Part shown: in pieces, positions 48,469-56,556 of the stretch | Layout: each line of letters begins with the position of its first letter | Position numbering within the stretch: the stretch's first letter is position 1 | Source of the DNA: Micromonospora qiuiae | GTDB taxonomy: Bacteria; Actinomycetota; Actinomycetes; Mycobacteriales; Micromonosporaceae | Length of the DNA: 64,000 nt | Direction: 5' to 3' | NCBI RefSeq assembly: GCF_016863555.1 | Contig: NZ_BOPC01000052.1 | Location: forward strand, 1-64,000 | Translations under genes and position numbers: made by a program | The notes under the pieces: model-generated | Database searches by the model: none | What the model was told of the DNA's origin: nothing | Seen by the model: the letters and a program-made list of their open reading frames with translations, nothing else

Positions 48469-48474
48469 TAGCGT
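48469..48474 (+). promoter_or_regulatory. -10 box (TAGCGT), leaderless type, of GroES-like gene
   Basis: TAGCGT with a 7-nt spacer to the GTG at 48482. Confidence 0.55.
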
Positions 48475-48481
48475 CTGCGAC

Positions 48482-48820
48482 GTGACAGCCGACCAGAACC
48501 TCGACTCCGGCCTGCCCATCCGGCTGCTGCACGACCGTGTGCTGGTGCGCATGGAGGGGGGCGACGGCGAGCGGCGCTCCACCGCCGGCATCGTGATCCC
48601 GGCCACCGCCGCGGTGGGCAAGCGCCTGGCCTGGGCCACGGCGGTGGGAGTCGGGCCCAACGTCCGCTCCATCGTCTCCGGCGACCGGGTGCTCTTCGAC
48701 CCCGACGACCGCTCTGAGGTCGAGCTGCACGGCCGTGGCTACGTGCTGCTCCGCGAGCGCGATGTGCACGCGGTGGCCGCCGAACGGGTCGAGGAGGACG
48801 GCACCGGGCTCTACCTGTGA
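48482..48820 (+). CDS. GroES-like chaperonin-10 domain protein
   Basis: This 112-aa protein has the Cpn10 beta-barrel pattern: IRLLHDRVLVRMEGG, RRSTAGIVIPATA, GKRLAWATAVGVGPNVRSIVSGDRVLFDPDD and YVLLRERDVHAV. It has an N-terminal extension of about 12 residues and a C-terminal tail of about 10. The mobile loop (GERRSTAGIVI) resembles GroES. It stands alone, far from groEL in this window, and diverges from typical GroES (which would usually sit next to groEL1), so it may be an accessory co-chaperonin. Confidence 0.85.
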   Translation: MTADQNLDSGLPIRLLHDRVLVRMEGGDGERRSTAGIVIPATAAVGKRLAWATAVGVGPNVRSIVSGDRVLFDPDDRSEVELHGRGYVLLRERDVHAVAAERVEEDGTGLYL

Positions 48821-48932
48821 GCCCATCGGCACCGTAGCGGGTTCGGCCCGCGTACCCCGCGGCCGGCGTCTGCGTCGTTTGCCGCGCTCCCCGGCGGGAA
48901 GCCAGCCGCACCACCGGCCCTGGGGAGGGACG

Positions 48933-49100
48933 ATGCCGGTATTCGTGAAGAAGGTGCTGGCCTGGGGAAGTCTCGCATTCCTGATCTACTTCATTGCGTT
49001 CCGGCCCGAGGGCGCGGCAGAGATGTTCCGAACGATCGGTGGCGCACTGCTGATGATGGCTCAGGGGTTCGGCGACTTCCTCACCAGGCTGATGGCCTGA
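48933..49100 (+). CDS. Predicted 55-aa membrane protein
   Basis: The product begins MPVFVKKVLAWGSLAFLIYF and ends GFGDFLTRLMA. It has a hydrophobic helix near the N-terminus and a second, weaker amphipathic one. GGGGAGGG just upstream of ATG 48933 is a strong ribosome site, which supports a real gene. Its last 20 nt overlap the end of the convergent PrsW gene. Similar small proteins occur in actinomycetes but I know no function. Confidence 0.65.
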   Translation: MPVFVKKVLAWGSLAFLIYFIAFRPEGAAEMFRTIGGALLMMAQGFGDFLTRLMA

Positions 49101-50541
49101 ATCCTGGACCGGGCGGCCGGCCGTAGTCGTACCAGCCGGGCGGGCCGTGGCCGGCAGCGAAGGCCGGTGGTGGCGGTGGCGCGGCGAGCACCACCGGGAT
49201 CGGGACCACCGGCTCCTCGGGGGCCGGGACCGACCGTTGCGAACCGTCCGGGAACCGCAGGTGGTACTGACGCCCGTCCCAGACACCGACCGGCGACTGC
49301 GGGTCCCGACCGACGAAGTACGACCGGTAGCTGCTGATCAGGCTCAGCAACTCCTGTTCCTCCCGCGCCGTGCGCTCGCGGTCGACGGGCCGGCGATCCA
49401 GGCCCCGTAGTGCGCCGTCGCGCAGCAGCGCCAGCCGGGTCGCCGCGAACTGGTAACCGCGCATCGCCCGCAGGCCGGCGTCGCCGGCCACCCGCCGGGC
49501 CCACGCCCGGGCCGCGTGCCGGCGGCCGAGGCTGCTCAGCGCCGCGACCTCGGGCGGGGTGAGCCAGCCGGCCCGGACGTAGTCCGGCAGGATCCGCTCG
49601 GTCAGCCGCCCCTCCCAGGCCCGCAGCCACACCGCCAGGCCGACCATCCCGAAGAAGATCGGCACCATCACACCGACCAGACCGACGATTGTGATCAACA
49701 CCTCGCCGGTGGCCTCGGTCAGGGTCGGCAGCAGGTTCCACGCCCCGTGCAGCATCATCGCCAGCAGCAGGCCGGCGAGCGGGGCGAGCACCCGGACCCG
49801 GCGGTCCGCCGTACGCGCGGCGATGCCGAGGCCGACACCGGTCATCGAGGTGAACAGCGGATGGGCGAACCCGAACAGCAGGATCCGGCCGATGAAGATG
49901 GCGATCACCTGTTGGGCGCCCGTTGCCGGGCCGTACTGCTCGACGCCTGAGGCGTACCCGTGCCCGCCCAGGTAGAGAATGTTCTCCACCATCGCGAAGC
50001 CGATCGCGGAGAGCCCGCAATACACCAGCCCGTCGGTGATGCCCGACCACTCCCGACGCCGGAACAGAAGCAGCAGAATCGGGCCGAGCGCCTTGGTCAA
50101 CTCCTCGATGAACGGTGCGACCAGCACCGCGGTGAGTGCGATGGGCAGTCCACGGTCCTCGAACCAGGTGGCGGATGCCTCGTTGACCAGCAATGACGCT
50201 GCGGTGGAGACGAAGGCGCCCCAGGCGAAGCAGAAGATCAGGTACTTGAGCGGCTCGGGTTCGTACCGGTCCAACCAGAGAAAACAGGCCACCAGGACCG
50301 GAACCGGGAGGATCGCGGCGGCCGTTCCGATCAGCAGCGCCTCGCCGCCGAGGTTGGTGCCGAGGGTGACCAGCATGAAGATCGCGCCGGCGGCGATCAG
50401 CAGGATGACCCCGGCCAACACCAGGGCCCGTCGCCAGCTGAGCCGACGACGTGGCATACCGGGTACGCCGGCGCCCGTCGACGGAGCGGCGGGCACGGAC
50501 GGCGACGGCGGCGCAGCTCCGCCGGACGGGGTGTCGGCCAT
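49081..50541 (-). CDS. PrsW-family intramembrane metalloprotease
   Basis: This 486-aa membrane protein has at least eight hydrophobic segments and the PrsW motifs: APFIEELTKALGPI (EExxK), FAMVENILYLGG (FxxxEN), FAHPLFTSMTGVGLG and MMLHGAWNLLPTL. In Bacillus, PrsW cleaves an anti-sigma factor at site 1. Here the C-terminal region adds a soluble part of about 150 residues rich in Pro/Gly at its end. ATG at 50541 is 6 nt from TACGCT. No sigma/anti-sigma pair is nearby, so the substrate is unknown. Confidence 0.88.
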   Translation of the reverse strand: MADTPSGGAAPPSPSVPAAPSTGAGVPGMPRRRLSWRRALVLAGVILLIAAGAIFMLVTLGTNLGGEALLIGTAAAILPVPVLVACFLWLDRYEPEPLKYLIFCFAWGAFVSTAASLLVNEASATWFEDRGLPIALTAVLVAPFIEELTKALGPILLLLFRRREWSGITDGLVYCGLSAIGFAMVENILYLGGHGYASGVEQYGPATGAQQVIAIFIGRILLFGFAHPLFTSMTGVGLGIAARTADRRVRVLAPLAGLLLAMMLHGAWNLLPTLTEATGEVLITIVGLVGVMVPIFFGMVGLAVWLRAWEGRLTERILPDYVRAGWLTPPEVAALSSLGRRHAARAWARRVAGDAGLRAMRGYQFAATRLALLRDGALRGLDRRPVDRERTAREEQELLSLISSYRSYFVGRDPQSPVGVWDGRQYHLRFPDGSQRSVPAPEEPVVPIPVVLAAPPPPPAFAAGHGPPGWYDYGRPPGPGFRPSAW

Positions 50542-50547
50542 GCCGCC

Positions 50548-50553
50548 AGCGTA
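50548..50553 (-). promoter_or_regulatory. -10 box (TACGCT), leaderless type, of prsW-family gene
   Basis: TACGCT on the minus strand with a 6-nt spacer to the ATG at 50541. Confidence 0.5.
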
Positions 50554-50609
50554 GTCATCTCCGGCCCGCCGGTCCGGGCGCATCGAGGGCACCCACCGTG
50601 AACAGCGAC

Positions 50610-51893
50610 TCAGCCCACGGGCGGCGCGGTGGGTGGCTTTGCGGCCGGTTCCGGCCCGGCCGGCGCACCGGGCCGCTCCAGTTCGCCGAAGCACTGCCGC
50701 ACCAGCCGGTTCGCCTCCTCCTGGCTGATGCCCGAGGCGACCATCAGGTCGCTGGCGGTGGTACGCACCTGGGCGACCACGACGCTGCCGGAGAATCCGA
50801 CCCCCTCGGCGTACGCCCGGCCCGCCTCACTGACGGCGCGCATCGACCGCTCCCGGGCCTGCACCGGCTCCTCGCCCTGGGCGAACTCCTGCTTCATCAG
50901 GCGAACCGCCTCGGCGAGGTGGGCCACCGCGTCCGGCATCGGCTCCGGAACCGGTTCGGCGTCCTCGATCAGGGTCACCGAGCGCCGGATCAGGGTGCCC
51001 GTGTTGCGCATCGCCCGCTCGATCGGATCGGCCGCCTCCGCGTAGTGGGTGAGTTCGCCGCGCCGGTGCCAGCGTGCCGGGGAGAGCAGTGCCGTCTCCT
51101 TGGCTCCCTCGATCGCCTCACCCAAGGTGGCCAGTTCCTGCTTGTTGTTCCGCAGCCGGTCCAGCGCCCGCTGGATCTTCTCTGCGTCGCCCTCGCGTAG
51201 TCCGTCGGCGGTGTGGTCGAGTTGCTCGGCGAGCAGGTCCAGGGCTGGCCGAGCGGCCCGGTTGAGCACCCGCAACGGGTTGAGCGGGAGCAGGATCGCG
51301 GTGACCAGCAGCGCTATGCTGCCGCCGACGAGCGCGTCGACGAACCGGGGTATCTCCAGGTGCTCGACCGACGGGCTGAGCGTCACGATCAGCACCGCGG
51401 TCGCGGCGGCCTGGATGACGACCGCGACACTGCCCCCGGCGAAGATGGTCAGCACGATGGCTGCGGTGACGACCAGCCCGAGTTGCCAGGGGCCGGTGCC
51501 GAGGAAGTAGATCAGCAGGTCACCGACGGCCACCCCGACTCCGACTCCGATGATCAACTCTGCGGTGCGGCGGAACCGCTGGCCCACGGAGACGGCGAGG
51601 GTGCCGACGGCGGAGATCGGGGCGAAGACCGGTTCCGGGTTGCCCAGCAGGTTGTGCGCAGCCACCCAGGAGAGCCCGGCCGCGAGGCCCGCCTGCCCGG
51701 CCAGGCCGAGCGCCAGACGTACCCGGTGCAGGCGGTCGTGCAGGGTTGCCTTGCCCCGATGCTGCAACCGCATCATCGTCTCGGCGATCCGGGCTGTGTC
51801 CACGTCAGACAGGCTCTCCCGCACCCGGTTGCGGCGCAGCAGCGAAAGTGCTCGGTCCCGGGCCACCGCCATGCGCGCGACTACCCACCCCAC
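50610..51893 (-). CDS. FUSC-family membrane protein
   Basis: This 427-aa protein resembles the FUSC/aromatic acid exporter family. About six membrane segments occur in the first half (LALGLAGQAGLAAGLSWVAA, VFAPISAVGTLAVSVGQRFRRTAELIIGVGVGVAVGDLL, FVDALVGGSIALLVTAILLPLNPLRVL), and a helical soluble domain follows. It may export aromatic acids or other small compounds. The start is uncertain: GTG 51893 has GGGAGG 11-12 nt upstream, and an ATG at 51872 is the alternative. Confidence 0.8.
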   Translation of the reverse strand: MGWVVARMAVARDRALSLLRRNRVRESLSDVDTARIAETMMRLQHRGKATLHDRLHRVRLALGLAGQAGLAAGLSWVAAHNLLGNPEPVFAPISAVGTLAVSVGQRFRRTAELIIGVGVGVAVGDLLIYFLGTGPWQLGLVVTAAIVLTIFAGGSVAVVIQAAATAVLIVTLSPSVEHLEIPRFVDALVGGSIALLVTAILLPLNPLRVLNRAARPALDLLAEQLDHTADGLREGDAEKIQRALDRLRNNKQELATLGEAIEGAKETALLSPARWHRRGELTHYAEAADPIERAMRNTGTLIRRSVTLIEDAEPVPEPMPDAVAHLAEAVRLMKQEFAQGEEPVQARERSMRAVSEAGRAYAEGVGFSGSVVVAQVRTTASDLMVASGISQEEANRLVRQCFGELERPGAPAGPEPAAKPPTAPPVG

Positions 51894-51914
51894 GCCCCGA
51901 AATTCCTCCCGGAA

Positions 51915-51968
51915 GTAAGGAAGGGCACCTTTTTAACGCCTCCGGTAGAGGAAGGGCCCCCTGTTAAC
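51915..51968 (-). repeat. 54-bp bipartite repeat, copy 5
   Basis: On the minus strand GTTAACAGGGGGCCCTTCCT, an 11-nt spacer, then GTTAAAAAGGTGCCCTTCCT and TAC. One base in the second palindrome is changed. It lies between divergent genes, so here it cannot be a simple terminator for either. Confidence 0.85.
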
Positions 51969-52008
51969 AACCGGGCACAGCCACTTGGTGATCATCAGCG
52001 ACCGGTCG

Positions 52009-52014
52009 TAGCCT
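52009..52014 (+). promoter_or_regulatory. -10 box (TAGCCT), leaderless type, of glcD-type gene
   Basis: TAGCCT with a 7-nt spacer to the ATG at 52022. Confidence 0.55.
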
Positions 52015-52021
52015 CGGCGAC

Positions 52022-53422
52022 ATGCCCGCCTCTCCGCTCCTCGACGACCTGCGCGCCGCCCTCGGACCGGGTGCGGTGATCACCGATCCGGACCTGCTTC
52101 GGGGATACGAGCGGGACGAGGCCGATCTGTGCACCGCAGGCACGCCGCTGGTCGTCACCCGGCCGCGCAGCACCGAAGAGGTGACCGCCGTGGTGCGGGT
52201 GGCCGGGCGGTACGGCGTACCCGTGGTGCCGCAAGGGGCGCGGACCGGACTGGCCGGCGCGGCCAACGCCATCGACGGCGCGGTCGTGATCAGCACCACC
52301 GCGATGGACGCCATCCTGGAGATCGACCCGGTGAGCCGGATCGCGGTGGTTCAGCCCGGCGTGATCAACGCGACGCTCAGCGCGGCAGTGGCCAAGCAGG
52401 GCCTGTGGTATCCGCCGGACCCCGGTTCCTGGGAGACCTCCACCATCGGCGGTAACGCCGCCACCAACGCAGGTGGCATGTGCTGCGTCAAGTACGGCGT
52501 CACCAGCGAGTACGTACTCGGCCTGGAGGTGGTGCTCGCCTCCGGCGAGGTGCTGCGCACCGGCCGGCGTACGGCCAAGGGGGTTGCCGGGTACGACCTC
52601 ACCCGGCTCTTCGTCGGCTCCGAGGGCACCCTCGGCGTGATCACCGAGGTGACCGTGGCGCTGCGTCCCGCCCCGGCGGAGTCGCTGACCCTGGTGGCCG
52701 TCTTCAACTCCACCGCCGCAGCGGGCGAGGCGGTGGCCCGGATCGCCGCCCAGGGCCTCTCTCCGAGCCTGCTCGAACTGCTCGATCGCACCCACCTGGT
52801 GGCCATCGAGGCGTACCGGCCTATGGGGTTGCGCACCGACGCCGAAGCGCTGCTGCTCGCCGCCGTGGACACCGGTCCCCGGGCCGCCGCCGACCTCGCC
52901 GACCTGGCCGCCGTCTGCGAAGCCGCCGGCGCCGAGGAGGTCTACGCGGCCACCGACGCGGTCGAGGCCGCGGCCCTGTTGCAGGCCCGCCGGCTGGCGC
53001 ACCCGGCGATGGAGAGGTACGCCGCTGAGACGTACCCGGGCGGGAACGGCAGCTTGATCATCGACGACCTGGCGGTGCCCCGGGGCGCGCTGGCCGCGCT
53101 GCTCGACGGGGTGGCCCGGATCGCCACCGAGTGCGAGGTGCCGATCGGTGTGGTCGGTCACGCCGGTGACGGCAACATGCACCCCAACATCGTGGTCGAC
53201 CGGGCCGACCCGGTCAGTCTGGAGCGCGGTCGCCGGGCCTTCGACGAGATCATGCGGCTCGGTCTGGACCTCGGCGGAACCTGCACCGGCGAGCACGGCG
53301 TCGGGCTGCTCAAGCGGGACTGGCTCGCCCGCGAGATCGGCCCGGTGGGCGTACGCGTGCACCAGGCGATCAAGGCGGCGCTCGACCCGGCCGGCCTGCT
53401 CAACCCCGGCAAGGTGCTCTGA
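52022..53422 (+). CDS. FAD-linked oxidase (GlcD / D-lactate dehydrogenase type)
   Basis: This 466-aa flavoprotein oxidises a 2-hydroxyacid such as glycolate or D-lactate. The FAD-binding type 4 domain is clear (VVRVAGRYGVPVVPQGARTGLAGAA, GSWETSTIGGNAATNAGGMCCVKYGVTSEYVLGLEVVLASGEVL, TRLFVGSEGTLGVITEVT). The C-terminal domain has GHAGDGNMHPNIV, CTGEHGVGLLKRDWL and AIKAALDPAGLLNPGKVL. Length is normal. It is monocistronic with its own leaderless promoter and is followed by a 54-bp repeat. Confidence 0.9.
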   Translation: MPASPLLDDLRAALGPGAVITDPDLLRGYERDEADLCTAGTPLVVTRPRSTEEVTAVVRVAGRYGVPVVPQGARTGLAGAANAIDGAVVISTTAMDAILEIDPVSRIAVVQPGVINATLSAAVAKQGLWYPPDPGSWETSTIGGNAATNAGGMCCVKYGVTSEYVLGLEVVLASGEVLRTGRRTAKGVAGYDLTRLFVGSEGTLGVITEVTVALRPAPAESLTLVAVFNSTAAAGEAVARIAAQGLSPSLLELLDRTHLVAIEAYRPMGLRTDAEALLLAAVDTGPRAAADLADLAAVCEAAGAEEVYAATDAVEAAALLQARRLAHPAMERYAAETYPGGNGSLIIDDLAVPRGALAALLDGVARIATECEVPIGVVGHAGDGNMHPNIVVDRADPVSLERGRRAFDEIMRLGLDLGGTCTGEHGVGLLKRDWLAREIGPVGVRVHQAIKAALDPAGLLNPGKVL

Positions 53423-53445
53423 GCCGCTCCGCCCACCCGCCGTCT

Positions 53446-53499
53446 GTTAAAAAGGGGCCCTTTCTCTACACGAGGCGTTAAGAAGGGGCCCTTCCTTAC
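53446..53499 (+). repeat. 54-bp bipartite repeat, copy 6
   Basis: Halves GTTAAAAAGGGGCCCTTTCT and GTTAAGAAGGGGCCCTTCCT with an 11-nt spacer. It lies between convergent genes, and its 3' end (minus strand GTAAGG) contains the TAA stop of the lipoprotein gene. Confidence 0.88.
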
Positions 53500-54023
53500 C
53501 GCGAGGTCAGCTCGGCGGGGGTGTTCTGGGTGAGCAGGAGCAGGATCTCCTCGGCCGCTGGCGGGCGTATCTCGCCCGGGCAGTCCTGAGAGGTGATCAG
53601 GCCGGCCGAGGTCAGCAGACTGGAGGTCAGGGCACCGATGCAGGCGACCTTGTAACCGCGCGCCTCGTCGGTCTCGTTCGCCAACGACGGGTTGGCGAGC
53701 ATTTTCTGCAACCGCTCCCGGTGTTCCTCGCTGAGCGCACCGGTCGAGGTGACCCCGTCACCCGCACAGTTGATGCACTCCCACCGGCCGTCCGGCTCCA
53801 CGGTCAGCGTGCGCAGCGGCCCGTCCGTGCCCTCGTTCTGCAACAGGCTGACCCGGTTCTTCCCGGTGATCGCGGCACCGTTGGCGCCAGGCTCGGCGAC
53901 CGCCGAGCCCGGTTGCGTCCCCGATCCGCCCTCGCCGCCGAACGGGGCGCACCCGCTCAGGACGACCGCCAACAGTGCGGCAGCGGACAGGGAAGCAAGC
54001 CGTGACCAGGGTAGAGCCATCAC
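53496..54023 (-). CDS. Putative lipoprotein of unknown function
   Basis: This 175-aa protein has a lipoprotein signal (RLASLSAAALLAVVLSGCAPF, lipobox LSGC near residue 25) and an exported domain of about 140 residues with four cysteines (ECINCAG, KVACIG, SQDCPG), possibly forming two disulfides. No family recognised. GTG at 54023 is 6 nt from TAAGTT; an ATG follows directly. Its stop codon is inside a 54-bp repeat, so the C-terminus (TPAELTSR) may have been changed by the repeat. Confidence 0.72.
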   Translation of the reverse strand: MMALPWSRLASLSAAALLAVVLSGCAPFGGEGGSGTQPGSAVAEPGANGAAITGKNRVSLLQNEGTDGPLRTLTVEPDGRWECINCAGDGVTSTGALSEEHRERLQKMLANPSLANETDEARGYKVACIGALTSSLLTSAGLITSQDCPGEIRPPAAEEILLLLTQNTPAELTSR

Positions 54024-54029
54024 GCGCGG

Positions 54030-54035
54030 AACTTA
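54030..54035 (-). promoter_or_regulatory. -10 box (TAAGTT), leaderless type, of lipoprotein gene
   Basis: TAAGTT on the minus strand with a 6-nt spacer to the GTG at 54023. Confidence 0.5.
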
Positions 54036-54102
54036 CCCCACCGTAGGTAGCGAGCGTAACCCGCGGAAGGAAATCCGTTGCTGACGATCTCCGGTGGATC
54101 GT

Positions 54103-55923
54103 TCAACGGGCTAGCCCGGCGTCGTCGACACCCCGGTCGGAGGGGTAGCCCCGCACGTCGGGCGCGCCCAACCGGGCCGCGTCGGCGGTCGCGTCGTCCG
54201 GCATCAGCTGGGACTGCCGTTCGGCCTCCACCCGGGCCTGGTAGTGCGTCACCTCGCGGGCCCGCCGCGCGGCGTCCCACCCCAGCACCGCGCCCATCAG
54301 CTCGGCCGCGTGCTCGGCCGACTCCAGGCCCCGGTGCGTCGTCTCAAAGGAGATTCGGGTGCGTCGGGTGAGCACGTCCTCCAGGTGCAACGCTCCTTCG
54401 GCCCGGGCCGCGTACGTCACCTCGGCGGCAAGGTACTCCGGCGCGCCGGCCAGCGGGGACGCCTGCAGCGGATCAGCGTCGATCAGGGCCAACAGGTCGA
54501 GCGTCAGGCTGCCGTAGCGCTCCAGCAGGTGCTCCACCACCCCGACCGGCATCCCGTGCCGGCGGGCCAGGTCGGCCCGGTCCCGCCACATCGCGGCGTA
54601 GCCGTCCGCGCCGAGCAACGGCAGGTCCGCGGTACGCGACGGCCGCTGCCCGCCGAGCCGGTGGGCGGCCCGGTCGACCACGTCGGCGGCCATCACCCGG
54701 TACGTCGTGTACTTGCCGCCGGCGACCAGCAGCAGCCCGAGCATCGGCTCGATGACGGCGTGCTCCCGGGAGAGTTTGGAGGTGGAGTCCGCCTCGCCGG
54801 CCAGCAGCGGACGCAGCCCGGCGTAGACACCCTCGATGTCGGCGGTGGACAGCGGCCGGTCCAGCACCGTGTTGACCTGCCGGAGAAGGTAATCGATGTC
54901 GCTGGCGGAGGCCGCCGGGTGCGAGCGGTCCAGCCGCCAGTCGGTGTCCGTGGTGCCGATGATCCAGTGCCCGCCCCATGGGATCACGAACAGCACACTG
55001 GTGGCGGTACGCAGAATCAGCCCGGCCTCGCCGGTGATCGCCGAGCGGGGCACCACCAGGTGCACACCCTTGGAGGCCCGGACCCGGATCCCGGGGCGCA
55101 GCCCGACGTCGTTGAGCATCCGGGACATGTCGTCGGTCCACACGCCGGTGGCGGCGATCACGGTGCGGGCGCGTACCTCGAACTCGGCCTCCGGGGAACC
55201 GGCGGGTGCCTCCAGGTCGCGGACCCGGACCCCGGTGACCTCCCGGGCCTCCCGGATCAGCCCCACCGCGCGGGTGCTGCTCACCACGGCCGCGCCCAGG
55301 CTGGCGGCGGTACGCGCCAGCGTGACCACCAGCCGGGCGTCGTCCACCTGCCCGTCGTAGTAGCGGATGGCGCCGGCCAGCGCGTCGGCCCGCAGGCTCG
55401 GGAAGACCCGACGGGCACCCTCCCGGCTCAGGTGCCGGTGCAGCGGCATCCCCCGCCCGCCGCCGAAGAGGCCGGCGAAGGCGTCGTACGCGGCCACCCC
55501 GGCGCCGTAGTAGGCGCGCCGAGCCAGCCGGGCGGGCAGGTCGCGGATGCCCCGCCCGGCGGGCAGCGGCACCAGGAACGGCACCGGACGCACCAGGTGC
55601 GGGGCCAACCGGGTGGCCAGCAGGCCCCGCTCGGTCAGCGCCTCGTGCACCAGGCCGAATTCGAGCTGTTCGAGATAGCGCAGGCCGCCGTGGATCAGCT
55701 TGCTGGACCGGCTGGAGGTGCCGGCCGCGAGGTCACGCGCCTCCACCAGGGCCACCTTCAGCCCGCGCGAGGCCGCGTCGACGGCCGCACCGGCACCGGT
55801 CACGCCACCACCGATGACCAGCACGTCGAAGCGTTCAGCCCGCAGCCGTCGCAGGTCGGCGGCGCGGCGGGAGGGCGAGAGCTGTCCGGCAACGGACCGC
55901 AGAACGTGTGGATCGCGCACCAT
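54103..55923 (-). CDS. glpD: Aerobic glycerol-3-phosphate dehydrogenase (GlpD)
   Basis: This 606-aa membrane-associated FAD enzyme oxidises sn-glycerol-3-phosphate to dihydroxyacetone phosphate and passes electrons to quinone. The FAD motif VLVIGGGVTGAGAAVDAASRG, TSSRSSKLIHGGLRYLEQ, RYYDGQVDDARLV, ASKGVHLVVPR, FVIPWGGHWIIGTTDTDW and GGKYTTYRVMAADV are all GlpD hallmarks. A C-terminal helical domain follows. TACGGT stands 6 nt before a GTG at 55920, so initiation may be at that GTG rather than at ATG 55923. No glpK or glpF is adjacent. Confidence 0.93.
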   Translation of the reverse strand: MVRDPHVLRSVAGQLSPSRRAADLRRLRAERFDVLVIGGGVTGAGAAVDAASRGLKVALVEARDLAAGTSSRSSKLIHGGLRYLEQLEFGLVHEALTERGLLATRLAPHLVRPVPFLVPLPAGRGIRDLPARLARRAYYGAGVAAYDAFAGLFGGGRGMPLHRHLSREGARRVFPSLRADALAGAIRYYDGQVDDARLVVTLARTAASLGAAVVSSTRAVGLIREAREVTGVRVRDLEAPAGSPEAEFEVRARTVIAATGVWTDDMSRMLNDVGLRPGIRVRASKGVHLVVPRSAITGEAGLILRTATSVLFVIPWGGHWIIGTTDTDWRLDRSHPAASASDIDYLLRQVNTVLDRPLSTADIEGVYAGLRPLLAGEADSTSKLSREHAVIEPMLGLLLVAGGKYTTYRVMAADVVDRAAHRLGGQRPSRTADLPLLGADGYAAMWRDRADLARRHGMPVGVVEHLLERYGSLTLDLLALIDADPLQASPLAGAPEYLAAEVTYAARAEGALHLEDVLTRRTRISFETTHRGLESAEHAAELMGAVLGWDAARRAREVTHYQARVEAERQSQLMPDDATADAARLGAPDVRGYPSDRGVDDAGLAR

Positions 55924-55926
55924 CCC

Positions 55927-55932
55927 ACCGTA
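55927..55932 (-). promoter_or_regulatory. -10 box (TACGGT), leaderless type, of glpD
   Basis: TACGGT on the minus strand, 3 nt before ATG 55923 and 6 nt before GTG 55920; the second fits the pattern seen elsewhere. Confidence 0.5.
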
Positions 55933-55977
55933 GCCGCAGCAGTCAGGTGATCAAATGCGAGGCCAAACGGCCGCCTT

Positions 55978-56526
55978 TCACTTTCTCGTGCGCGGCACAT
56001 CCTCAGAGCAGGTGATTTCTGGGGCGTCGCCCGGTGCCGGCTTCGCGGCGGCCACTCGCCGGATGACCGTGCCGATAATTCGCCGTTCGTCCACGAAACC
56101 GAGCACCCGGGAATCCAGGCTGTTCACCGAGTTGTCGCCGAACACCACCACTTTGCCGGGTGGCACGACGCTCGGCCCGCCATCGCCCAACGCGTTGGCG
56201 CAGTCACGGGGTACCGCGTCTCCCGGCCGAGCCACGAGCCGCTTGATGAGGTGGCGGCTGGTACGTAACGTCATGGCGCGCTGCCCGATCACGACCGGCA
56301 CGTGGTTACCCGGGCCCTGCCCGGGTTCACCGGTGAGCACCACCACACTGCCGACCGGCAGGGCCTGCGCCCGTCGGCGTCGGGCGAGCAGCCGGTCGCC
56401 ATCCTGGTATGTGGGCACCATGCTGGCTCCGTTCACCATGACGATGAAGAATCGGCGTCGCAGCACGATCAGGAGCGCTGCAAGCACTCCGACACCGACG
56501 CCGACGAGCACCAACGTAGTGACCAC
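55978..56526 (-). CDS. Type I signal peptidase (S26) of the Cys-rich peptide operon
   Basis: This 182-aa membrane protease has one N-terminal transmembrane helix (TLVLVGVGVGVLAALLIVL), the catalytic serine in GASMVPTYQDGDRLL (S35), the general-base lysine in HLIKRLVARPGD (K95), and the conserved end GDNSVNSLDSRVLGF. It is probably the enzyme that removes the precursor leader: the peptide encoded at 59614-59817 has an Ala-x-Ala site before its Cys-rich part. AGGAGG 9 nt upstream supports GTG 56526. Last gene of the operon. It is shorter than a housekeeping LepB, so a dedicated enzyme is likely. Confidence 0.87.
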   Translation of the reverse strand: MVTTLVLVGVGVGVLAALLIVLRRRFFIVMVNGASMVPTYQDGDRLLARRRRAQALPVGSVVVLTGEPGQGPGNHVPVVIGQRAMTLRTSRHLIKRLVARPGDAVPRDCANALGDGGPSVVPPGKVVVFGDNSVNSLDSRVLGFVDERRIIGTVIRRVAAAKPAPGDAPEITCSEDVPRTRK

Positions 56527-56556
56527 GTAGGCAATCCTCCTACGGCTCTGGGTTCC

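Noticed and set aside
48315..49286. A long upstream extension of the AI-2E transporter gene
   Set aside because: It covers the GroES-like and 55-aa genes in reverse. A TTG with a strong ribosome site at 48314 is a better start.
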